Of a stretch of DNA of 6,348 nt, positions 1 through 4,768 are shown piece after piece. The position numbers were made by a program, and so were the translations under genes. The number at the start of each line of letters is the position of its first letter. Within the stretch, counting starts at the first letter, position 1. The stretch is taken from contig CANQZS010000108.1 in NCBI GenBank assembly GCA_947628385.1, positions 1-6,348 on the forward strand, read 5' to 3'. Below the pieces are notes generated by a model. The model saw nothing but the letters and a program-made list of their open reading frames with translations. It had not been told where the DNA came from and searched no databases. The DNA is from an uncultured Clostridia bacterium. Its GTDB lineage: Bacteria > Bacillota > Clostridia > Oscillospirales > Ruminococcaceae.

Positions 1-2
1 GC

Positions 3-119
3 AGAAGCACTATAGGGGTTATCTCTCATGTGGACGAATTACGGACGGTCATTCCATGCGGCGTAAAAGTGGAAAAATCCTCCGCCGGCGGTTCAAGGAT
101 AATTCAGGAGCAGTCCTGA
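3..119 (+). CDS. sbcC: C-terminal end of SbcC-like exonuclease subunit (partial)
   Basis: The window opens inside a gene; in frame 3 the last 38 codons are readable before a TGA at 117-119. The peptide begins RSTIGVISHVDELRTVIP and ends GGSRIIQEQS. The 'IGVISHVDEL' segment followed by a 'V-E-K...GGSRI' strand is the typical end of SbcC/Rad50-type ATPases: the D-loop/switch His region of the C-terminal ABC half ('ISHVEEL' in relatives), then the last beta-strands. SbcC pairs with SbcD to open and trim DNA hairpins and blocked double-strand ends in the cytoplasm. Only the tail is visible, so the Walker motifs and coiled coil cannot be checked and another SMC/RecN-like ATPase is possible, though the 'GGSRI' ending fits SbcC best. 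No terminator is evident before the next promoter. Confidence 0.8.
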   Translation, partial: RSTIGVISHVDELRTVIPCGVKVEKSSAGGSRIIQEQS

Positions 120-146
120 AGCCGCGATACGGAGAGAGCCGTCGGG

Positions 147-175
147 TTGACAAGGGAGCCGTTTGCTGATATAAT
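147..175 (+). promoter_or_regulatory. Perfect-consensus sigma-A promoter for the HAD-mnmA unit
   Basis: TTGACA (147-152) and TATAAT (170-175) are separated by exactly 17 bp, and a TG at 167-168 makes the -10 extended (TGATATAAT). Both hexamers match consensus 6/6. Transcription should start near 182, leaving a leader of about 29 nt before the ATG at 211. Such a site predicts strong, largely constitutive expression; no operator-like palindrome overlaps it. Confidence 0.87.
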
Positions 176-210
176 TTAAAAGGAATAATTTTCTTTGGAA
201 GGGTGACCTG

Positions 211-861
211 ATGCTGCCCGAAAATATAAAATATATCATCTTCGATATGGACGGCACTCTGCTTGACAGCCTTTCGGTCTGGGCGGATTCCGACTGCGAA
301 TTCATTACGGGATCGGGTCATGATTATGATCCGTCCCATTCAAAGGTGATGAAAACGATGCACTTTGATTCAGCCTGTGAATATCTTGTCAGGGAATTTT
401 CACTGCCGCTTTCTCCGGAAGCCACAGGCGAAAGGATATTGAAGATCGTTGAAGAGCGCTATATAAACTCTGTTCCGCTAAAGGACGGAGCGGGAGGATT
501 CATAAAAGCCGCCGCCGGACGCGGGATAAAAATGTGCGTTGCGACTTCAAACAAGAAAAAACTTGCGGAGGACGCTTTAAAAGCCCACGATATTCTGGGA
601 GCTATGGAATTTGTGCTGACCTCGGACGAGGTAGGCTGCGGCAAGGAGTCTCCGGAAATATTCCTTAAAGCTGCGGAAATGCTTGGAGGAACACCGGAGG
701 AGACCGCCGTTTTTGAGGATTCTCTCCATGCGGTAATATCCGCAAAAAGCGCGGGATTTTTCGTGGCGGGAGTGTTTGACGAGATCTACGCTGAGGAATT
801 CGACGGTATAAAAAAGCACGCCGATATAGTGCTGAGATCTTTTGAGGAGCTGTTGGAATGA
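211..861 (+). CDS. HAD-superfamily phosphatase, beta-phosphoglucomutase-like subfamily I
   Basis: This 216-residue cytoplasmic protein has all four HAD motifs. Motif I is FDMDGTLLDS, with nucleophile D12 and acid/base D14. Motif II is VATSN (110-114). Motif III is the Lys at 145 in GCGKESPEIF. Motif IV is VFEDSLHAV, with Mg-binding E169/D170. The helical region at about 20-90, between motif I and the core, is a type C1 cap, as in beta-phosphoglucomutase and phosphoglycolate-phosphatase relatives. The length is normal for this subfamily, which hydrolyses or transfers phosphate on small phosphorylated metabolites; the substrate cannot be read from sequence. The ATG at 211 is preceded by a GGAAGGGTGA ribosome site (197-206). 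The gene ends in an ATGA overlap with mnmA, so the two are almost certainly co-transcribed and translationally coupled, but a role in tRNA modification is only inference. Confidence 0.9.
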   Translation: MLPENIKYIIFDMDGTLLDSLSVWADSDCEFITGSGHDYDPSHSKVMKTMHFDSACEYLVREFSLPLSPEATGERILKIVEERYINSVPLKDGAGGFIKAAAGRGIKMCVATSNKKKLAEDALKAHDILGAMEFVLTSDEVGCGKESPEIFLKAAEMLGGTPEETAVFEDSLHAVISAKSAGFFVAGVFDEIYAEEFDGIKKHADIVLRSFEELLE

Positions 862-1931
862 AAAGGATCCTTGTTGGAATGAGCGGGGGAGTGGACAGCT
901 CCGCTGCCGCGCTGCTGCTGAAAAATGCGGGATATGAGGTCTGCGGCTGCACGCTGAAGCTTTTTGACGGATATGAAAACGAAGAGGATATATTGAAGCG
1001 GACGTGCTGTTCCCTTTCAGATGTTGAGGACGCAAAGGCTGTTTGCAGGAGGATAGGCATCGAGCATTTTGTATTCAATTTCAAGGAGGATTTCCGGCGC
1101 GAGGTCATGGACAGGTTCGCCGAAAGCTATATACGCGGCGAAACGCCTAATCCATGCATATACTGCAACAGGCACATAAAATTTGATAAAATGCTGAGAA
1201 GAGCGCTGGAGCTCGGATTTGACGGCATTGCTACGGGGCATTATGCAAGGATAGAGCGTGACGGAACGACCGGCAGGATGCTGCTTATCCGTCCCGCGGA
1301 CAGAAAAAAGGATCAGACCTATGTTCTGTACGCCATGACGCAGTTCCAGCTTGAGCATACGCTTTTCCCGCTTTACGGAATGGAGAAATCCGGTATACGA
1401 GCTCTTGCGGAGGAAAACGGTCTTGTAAACGCCGAAAAGCCAGACAGTCAGGATATATGCTTCGTTCCTGACGGCGACTATGCGGGATTTATCGAAAATC
1501 ACACGGGCAGGACGTTTTCCGAGGGGGATTTTATAGACCTTTCCGGAAATGTTATCGGCAGGCACGGCGGCATACACCGTTATACCATAGGTCAGCGGAA
1601 AGGTCTTGGAGTGACTTTCGGGAAGCCGGTATTCGTCTGCGATAAGGATCCCGAAAGCAACACCGTAACTCTCGGAGACAGCGAAAGCCTTATGAAAGCC
1701 TCCGTTGAGGCTGAGGACGTGAACCTTATTTCCGTTCCCGATATTTCCGAGCCTATGAGAATTACCGCAAGGACGCGCTACAATATGAAGGATTCTGCGG
1801 GGATTCTGGAGAGGTCGGGAGACAGCCGCATAAGGGTGACATTTGACGTTCCCCAGCGCGCTCCGGCAAAGGGACAGGCTCTGGTCGTCTACGACGGAGA
1901 TGTCGTTGTAGGCGGGGGAACGATAGTGTAA
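858..1931 (+). CDS. mnmA: tRNA-specific 2-thiouridylase MnmA
   Basis: The 357-residue protein is full length for MnmA (TrmU), which uses ATP and sulfur relayed from a cysteine desulfurase to thiolate U34 at C2 in tRNA-Lys, -Glu and -Gln. The N-terminal PP-loop GMSGGVDSS (7-15) binds and adenylates. TGHYARI (127-133), the DQTYVLY segment (152-158) and SQDICFVPDGDY (197-208) are family hallmarks. The catalytic pair corresponds to C103 (in NPCIYCNRHIKF) and C201. The central and C-terminal beta-barrel domains are recognisable from HRYTIGQRKGLGV (240-252) and VPQRAPAKGQ (331-340). C100 adds a third cysteine, giving CxxC plus C201. The start at 858 overlaps the upstream stop and has a GAGGAG ribosome site (844-849) inside the preceding gene. 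It shares the promoter at 147-175. No clear terminator follows, so some readthrough into the next gene is possible. Confidence 0.97.
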   Translation: MKRILVGMSGGVDSSAAALLLKNAGYEVCGCTLKLFDGYENEEDILKRTCCSLSDVEDAKAVCRRIGIEHFVFNFKEDFRREVMDRFAESYIRGETPNPCIYCNRHIKFDKMLRRALELGFDGIATGHYARIERDGTTGRMLLIRPADRKKDQTYVLYAMTQFQLEHTLFPLYGMEKSGIRALAEENGLVNAEKPDSQDICFVPDGDYAGFIENHTGRTFSEGDFIDLSGNVIGRHGGIHRYTIGQRKGLGVTFGKPVFVCDKDPESNTVTLGDSESLMKASVEAEDVNLISVPDISEPMRITARTRYNMKDSAGILERSGDSRIRVTFDVPQRAPAKGQALVVYDGDVVVGGGTIV

Positions 1932-1996
1932 TTCCGCAAAAGATATATGAATAAAATTAATTATAAAACCTAAAAATTCTGAAAGGACTTGATACT

Positions 1997-2488
1997 ATGA
2001 AAGAGATCAATGTAAACGAGCTTGATTTCAACCCTTGGAACAGGATAGGCAAGGACTGGTTCCTGCTCACCTGCGGAGACAAGGAAAAATTCAACACCAT
2101 GACCGCCGCATGGGGCTTTGCGGGAGTTATGTGGGGAAAGAACGTTTTTACGGCAGTTGTACGTCCCACACGCTATACCTTTGGATTCATGGAGAAAAAC
2201 GAGCTTTTCACAGCAAGCTTTTATGACGAGAAATACCGTCCGGCGTTAAAGTTCTGCGGATCATATTCCGGAAGAGACTGTGATAAGGCTGCAAAGGCAA
2301 AGCTTTCACCGGAATTTATCGACGGAACGACTACCTTTGAAGAGGCAAAGCTCACCCTTGTATGCAGAAAGATCTACGCGCAGGATATGAACGTTTCCCT
2401 TATGGCTGACGATGTAAAGCCGATCAACGGAAACGACCCGATCCACAAGCTTTTCATAGGCGAGATCATCAAGGCTTATGAAGCCTGA
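1997..2488 (+). CDS. Flavin reductase-like (FMN-binding split-barrel) protein
   Basis: This 163-residue soluble protein resembles the flavin-reductase-like/flavoredoxin group (DIM6/NTAB-type split barrel). The signature stretch is NTMTAAWG (33-40), followed by the GVMWGKNVFTAVVRPTRYT strand pair (43-61). In relatives these segments line the FMN phosphate and isoalloxazine pocket. A lone cysteine pair (C87, C95) flanks a GSYSGRD turn, a position where family members have similar motifs. Members bind FMN and reduce flavins, act as electron carriers, or are uncharacterised; the substrate here is unknown. The ATG at 1997 has a GAAAGGA ribosome site (1981-1987). The 65-bp AT-rich gap after mnmA shows no convincing promoter or terminator, so it may be read from mnmA or from a weak local promoter. 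It ends in its own terminator. Confidence 0.88.
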   Translation: MKEINVNELDFNPWNRIGKDWFLLTCGDKEKFNTMTAAWGFAGVMWGKNVFTAVVRPTRYTFGFMEKNELFTASFYDEKYRPALKFCGSYSGRDCDKAAKAKLSPEFIDGTTTFEEAKLTLVCRKIYAQDMNVSLMADDVKPINGNDPIHKLFIGEIIKAYEA

Positions 2489-2515
2489 CGTTAGATAAAA
2501 ATTATACGGTACCTG

Positions 2516-2553
2516 CGGACGGGAGAGGTGGTTTCCCGTCCGTTTTGCTTTCT
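2516..2553 (+). terminator. Intrinsic terminator after the flavin reductase-like gene
   Basis: A perfect 9-bp GC-rich stem, CGGACGGGA (2516-2524) with TCCCGTCCG (2534-2542), closes a 9-nt loop. It is followed at once by TTTTGCTTTCT (2543-2553). It lies 28 bp after the stop at 2488 and separates the unit from the promoter starting at 2558. Confidence 0.82.
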
Positions 2554-2557
2554 GTAC

Positions 2558-2586
2558 TTGCAATTTTACTGCATACATGGTATAAT
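2558..2586 (+). promoter_or_regulatory. Extended -10 promoter for the RpnS-like minigene
   Basis: TTGCAA (2558-2563) and TATAAT (2581-2586) have a 17-bp spacer, and TG at 2578-2579 gives TGGTATAAT, an extended -10. Transcription should begin near 2593, giving a leader of about 63 nt before the ATG at 2656. The -10 could by chance lie in decayed Rpn coding sequence, but its geometry equals that of the promoters at 147 and 4609. Confidence 0.7.
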
Positions 2587-2589
2587 ATA

Positions 2590-2655
2590 GAGGACGGCAC
2601 GGATCTGTACGATTGGGTGAAATTCTTAAAAGCGGAGAAAAAGGAGGAATTTGAG
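2590..2655 (+). pseudogene. In-frame remnant of the Rpn region preceding the internal start
   Basis: Read in the frame of the following gene, these 22 codons encode EDGTDLYDWVKFLKAEKKEE and two more residues. This matches the linker that in full-length Rpn/TIGR01784-type proteins joins the PD-(D/E)XK nuclease domain to the C-terminal domain. No nuclease-domain sequence is recognisable upstream: within 50 bp one meets the promoter and then the terminator of the flavin reductase-like gene. The remainder of the parent gene therefore appears to be deleted; the exact junction (about 2545-2590) cannot be placed by eye. If the promoter at 2558-2586 is real, this stretch is now the untranslated leader of the minigene. 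Confidence 0.6.
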
Positions 2656-2934
2656 ATGGCAGCAAATAAAAACGAATATATCAAAGAGGCATACGATCAG
2701 CTTGAGGTTATCAGTCAGGACGAGGAAAAACGTATGGAATACAATGCTCGCCAGAAAGCCATATGGGATCACAATACTCTTATGGAAGAAAATTTTTCCC
2801 GCGGTATGGAAAAGGGCAGAGCAGAGGGAATTGCTAAGGGTAGAGCAGAGGGAATTGCTAAGGGTAGAGCAGATCTGCTTGCAAAAATGGCGGCAGATGG
2901 TGTGCCGGAAGAAATATTAAGAAAATATTTGTAA
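2656..2934 (+). CDS. Stand-alone RpnS-like C-terminal fragment of an Rpn nuclease/putative transposase
   Basis: The 92-residue product starts MAANKNEYIKEAYDQLEVIS and is the C-terminal domain of Rpn (recombination-promoting nuclease) proteins, often annotated 'PD-(D/E)XK nuclease family transposase'. Residues 1-45 are the conserved helical part (ISQDEEKRMEYNARQKAIWDHN). Residues 50-73 form a charged helix with four-residue repeats KGRA/EGIA. The tail DGVPEEILRKYL is a short closing helix. The nuclease domain with its catalytic acidic and lysine residues is absent. The ATG at 2656 has an ideal ribosome site, AAGGAGG (2641-2647), 8 nt upstream; longer in-frame starts (TTG 2545) lie upstream of or within the promoter. 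In E. coli, such a domain translated separately from an intragenic start is the antitoxin that blocks the full-length toxic nuclease. Here it would be an orphan antitoxin or a relic. Expression is plausible but unproven. Confidence 0.7.
   Translation: MAANKNEYIKEAYDQLEVISQDEEKRMEYNARQKAIWDHNTLMEENFSRGMEKGRAEGIAKGRAEGIAKGRADLLAKMAADGVPEEILRKYL
2812..2873 (+). repeat. 24-bp in-frame tandem repeat, about 2.6 copies
   Basis: Copies at 2812-2835 and 2836-2859 differ at one base (C2817 versus T2841), and 14 bases of a third copy follow (2860-2873). Each unit encodes KGRAEGIA, that is two four-residue repeats, so copy-number change keeps the frame. The near identity suggests recent duplication by slippage or unequal recombination. 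Confidence 0.95.
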
Positions 2935-2944
2935 AAATATTTTC
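2921..2944 (+). other. AT-rich hairpin spanning the minigene stop codon
   Basis: GAAAATATTT (2921-2930) and AAATATTTTC (2935-2944) are perfect inverted repeats around the loop GTAA, which contains part of the TAA stop (2932-2934). The stem has one G-C pair and is not followed by a clean T-run, so it is a poor intrinsic terminator. It could protect the transcript's 3' end or be chance in AT-rich DNA. Confidence 0.4.
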
Positions 2945-2956
2945 ACATTCAGGATA

Positions 2957-2986
2957 TGGACACGCTTGTTTAATAAATTGTACAAT
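2957..2986 (+). promoter_or_regulatory. Possible promoter for mntP-prmC
   Basis: TGGACA (2957-2962) and TACAAT (2981-2986), with an 18-bp spacer, are the best hexamer pair in the 198-bp gap before mntP (2935-3132). They would give a leader of about 140 nt. The match is weaker than the three strong promoters in the window. A TTGACA at 3051-3056 has no matching -10 at 16-19 bp. Confidence 0.35.
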
Positions 2987-3070
2987 GGGGAATTGAAATG
3001 TCATACAAATAATTTCTGCATATAAACGGGATCCTTTTCATAAATTTAAATTGACAAGCTGTTAAAGCAA

Positions 3071-3104
3071 AGCGGCGATTTGATGTGAATTTCGGATCGC
3101 CGCT
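3071..3104 (+). promoter_or_regulatory. Hairpin in the mntP leader
   Basis: AGCGGCGAT (3071-3079) pairs perfectly with ATCGCCGCT (3096-3104) around a 16-nt loop, ending 12 nt before the mntP ribosome site (3117-3124). No T-run follows, so it is not a + strand terminator. mntP genes are often controlled by the yybP-ykoY manganese riboswitch, but I cannot find its conserved GGGGAGUA core here. The hairpin may be structural, part of a divergent regulator, or an mRNA-stability element. Its function is unknown. Confidence 0.45.
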
Positions 3105-3132
3105 CTATCAAATATCGGGAGAAGTTCACACT

Positions 3133-3705
3133 ATGGGATTTTTTGAACTGTTTATGATAGGCATAGGACTTTCTGCGGACGCGTTTTCCGTTTCCGTCTG
3201 CAAAGGTCTGAATATGCGGAAATTAAACCTCGGACACGCTTATATCATCGCTTTGTTTTTCGGGGGATTTCAGGCGCTTATGCCCCTTATCGGATATTTC
3301 CTCGGCTCGGGATTTTCAAAATATATCGAATCCTTTGACCACTGGATAGCTTTTATCCTGCTGCTTTTTATCGGCGGGAAAATGATCTTTGACGCGCTGC
3401 ACGAAAAGGACGATGACGAGGAAGCGGAATATTCCCTTAAAATTGGCGAGCTTTTCATGCTTGCCATCGCAACAAGCATTGACGCTCTTGCAGTGGGGAT
3501 AACCTTCGCGTTCCTTGAAGTAAGCATATTTTTTGCGATCCTCATCATCGGCGTTACGACCTTTGCTCTTTCGCTGGGAGGAGTGATCCTTGGCAATCGC
3601 TTCGGCGCAAAATACAAGAACAAAGCTGAAATTGCCGGAGGTATCATACTTATTCTTATAGGAACGAAAATTCTTTTGGAGCATCTGGGAATAATTTCTT
3701 TCTGA
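3133..3705 (+). CDS. mntP: Manganese efflux pump MntP
   Basis: This 190-residue integral membrane protein belongs to the MntP (YebN) family, which exports Mn2+ from the cytoplasm and protects against manganese excess. Six hydrophobic helices are visible at about 3-23, 34-56, 68-87, 105-125, 130-152 and 166-186. The two repeat halves carry the key acidic motifs: SADAFSVS with D16, and ATSIDALAVG with D117, equivalent to the essential membrane Asp residues of E. coli MntP. An acidic loop, HEKDDDEEAEY (90-100), separates the halves. I chose the ATG at 3133 because it has a GGGAGAAG ribosome site 8 nt upstream and gives the normal family N-terminus (MGFFELFMIGIGLSADAF). An in-frame GTG at 3085 lies in the loop of the leader hairpin and would add 16 unrelated residues. 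prmC follows after 15 bp, suggesting co-transcription. Confidence 0.95.
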   Translation: MGFFELFMIGIGLSADAFSVSVCKGLNMRKLNLGHAYIIALFFGGFQALMPLIGYFLGSGFSKYIESFDHWIAFILLLFIGGKMIFDALHEKDDDEEAEYSLKIGELFMLAIATSIDALAVGITFAFLEVSIFFAILIIGVTTFALSLGGVILGNRFGAKYKNKAEIAGGIILILIGTKILLEHLGIISF

Positions 3706-3720
3706 AAGGACGTTTGATCT

Positions 3721-4617
3721 TTGATCTTAAAAGAGCTTTATGAAATTACGGCAAATATGCTTGCGGCGGCGGGAGTGGAAAGCTCCCGCTTTGATACCGA
3801 CTGCCTTTTTGAGGATATTCTCGGTGCGGACAAGCCGGAGCTTATAATCCACGGAGACAGGGAGATCCCAGAGCCGGCAGCGGACAGGCTCATGGCAGCT
3901 GCGGAAAAGCGCTGCATGGGGATCCCGCTTCAATATATCCTTGGCAAATGGGAATTTTACGGCAGAGGATTCTTTGTGGGCGAGGGCGTGCTTATTCCCC
4001 GTCCGGATACGGAGATACTTGTTGAAAGGGTCATAGAGCATTTTGCCGCACAGGGAAACGATTCTCCTGAGATCTGCGATCTTTGCAGCGGGACAGGCTG
4101 TATTGCCGTAACGCTGAAAAAGGAGATCCCCAAAGCCAAAGTTCACGCAGTAGAGCTTTCCTCCGAAGCCATGCCGTATCTGGTAAAGAATATCCAAGCC
4201 AACGGAGCGGACGTGAAAATAATAAAGGGCGATGTCTGCGACGGCAGGATACTTGAAAATTTTGCCGATCCTGAGGATATAGGCGAATTCCGCAGGATAG
4301 ATGCTATAGTTTCAAATCCTCCGTATCTTACAGACAGTGAGATGAACGAGCTTTCACGGGAGGTCAGCCACGAGCCGGAGATCGCACTGCGCGGAGGAAC
4401 GGATGGGCTGAAATTCTACAGAGTGATCTCGGTTTTATGGAGGGAGATCCTCAGGGACGGCGGACTTATGGCGTTCGAGATAGGATATGAGCAGGGAAAT
4501 GCCGTTAAGGAGCTTCTTGAAAGGAGCGGGTATGAAAACGTTTCGGTCTTTAAGGATCTGGCGGGGAACGACAGGGTAGTGACCGGCATAAAGAGTTCCG
4601 CTTCGCCCTTGACTTAA
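3721..4617 (+). CDS. prmC: Peptide chain release factor N5-glutamine methyltransferase PrmC
   Basis: The 298-residue cytoplasmic enzyme (also called HemK) transfers a methyl group from S-adenosylmethionine to the Gln of the GGQ motif in release factors RF1/RF2, improving termination. Residues 1-80 form the N-terminal helical substrate-binding domain. LIPRPDTEIL (91-100) is a family signature. SAM motif I is DLCSGTGCIAV (120-130). The catalytic NPPY (199-202) sits in IVSNPPYLTDSEM and binds the glutamine amide. HEPEIAL (217-223) follows as in other PrmC proteins. The start is a TTG at 3721 with AAAGGA (3705-3710) overlapping the mntP stop; the next in-frame ATG (codon 13) would cut into the first helix. 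prmC is usually beside prfA, but no release-factor gene is visible here. Instead it is the second gene of a pair with mntP. Confidence 0.96.
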   Translation: MILKELYEITANMLAAAGVESSRFDTDCLFEDILGADKPELIIHGDREIPEPAADRLMAAAEKRCMGIPLQYILGKWEFYGRGFFVGEGVLIPRPDTEILVERVIEHFAAQGNDSPEICDLCSGTGCIAVTLKKEIPKAKVHAVELSSEAMPYLVKNIQANGADVKIIKGDVCDGRILENFADPEDIGEFRRIDAIVSNPPYLTDSEMNELSREVSHEPEIALRGGTDGLKFYRVISVLWREILRDGGLMAFEIGYEQGNAVKELLERSGYENVSVFKDLAGNDRVVTGIKSSASPLT

Positions 4618-4637
4618 TGGGAAATGTATGGTACAAT
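4609..4637 (+). promoter_or_regulatory. Extended -10 promoter for nadB, overlapping the prmC stop
   Basis: TTGACT (4609-4614) and TACAAT (4632-4637) have a 17-bp spacer, and TG at 4629-4630 gives TGGTACAAT. The -35 lies inside the last codons of prmC, whose stop ends at 4617. Transcription should begin near 4644, giving a leader of about 110 nt before nadB. The -10 context ATGGTACAATAGAG resembles ATGGTATAATATAGAG at 2577-2592. No terminator separates prmC from nadB, so readthrough is also possible. Confidence 0.78.
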
Positions 4638-4658
4638 AGAGAAAATATTCCATTATCA

Positions 4659-4722
4659 AGCTTGAAAAGCAGTTTTTTTCAAGCTGCGGACTTTGCGCTC
4701 TGACGCGTAGAGCCGCACAAAG
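4659..4722 (+). promoter_or_regulatory. Structured 5' leader of nadB with two hairpins
   Basis: Hairpin A is a perfect 10-bp stem, AGCTTGAAAA (4659-4668) with TTTTCAAGCT (4676-4685), and a 7-nt loop. Hairpin B stacks CTTTG/CAAAG (4691-4695 with 4718-4722) on GCTCT/AGAGC (4697-4701 with 4709-4713) across a small internal loop, closing the loop GACGCGT. Neither is followed by a T-run. GCTTG/CAAGC words recur in hairpin A and in the start-site hairpin (4737-4755), so alternative long-range pairings are possible. I recognise no known NAD-linked riboswitch. The role is inferred: leader folding or attenuation of nadB. Confidence 0.5.
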
Positions 4723-4727
4723 CGCCG

Positions 4728-4768
4728 AAAGGAGGAATGCTTGCTTTGCAAGCATGATCGTAAAAATG
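4728..4768 (+). promoter_or_regulatory. Unusual nadB ribosome site with an intervening hairpin
   Basis: An ideal Shine-Dalgarno AAAGGAGG (4728-4735) is followed by a perfect hairpin, ATGCTTGC (4737-4744), TTT, GCAAGCAT (4748-4755). The ATG at 4754 is partly inside the hairpin and 18 nt from the SD. The in-frame ATG at 4766 is 30 nt away in linear sequence, but only about 11 nt away if the hairpin is looped out. A third ATG (4737), 1 nt after the SD, opens a six-codon frame (MLALQA) whose TGA overlaps the ATG at 4754. The hairpin thus decides which start is used. Confidence 0.65.

Noticed and set aside
577..1577. Long open frames on the minus strand across the HAD and mnmA genes, and similar ones elsewhere.
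   Set aside because: They are antisense to strongly recognised genes, lack ribosome sites and show no family motifs.
1932..1996. A promoter for the flavin reductase-like gene using TATAAA at 1962.
   Set aside because: No acceptable -35 is found at 16-18 bp; the AT-rich gap yields -10-like words by chance.
2545..2655. A longer 129-codon form of the RpnS-like gene from TTG 2545.
   Set aside because: The TTG sits in the T-run of the preceding terminator, upstream of the -10 box, and lacks a ribosome site.
2812..2873. The tandem repeat as a CRISPR array.
   Set aside because: Units are directly adjacent with no spacers and are in frame within a coding sequence.
3051..3056. TTGACA as the -35 of an mntP promoter.
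   Set aside because: No -10-like hexamer lies 16-19 bp downstream; that position falls in the GC-rich arm of the leader hairpin.
3085..3132. A 16-residue N-terminal extension of mntP from GTG 3085.
   Set aside because: The GTG lies in the loop of the leader hairpin without a ribosome site, and the extra residues do not resemble MntP; ATG 3133 has a well-placed GGGAGAAG.
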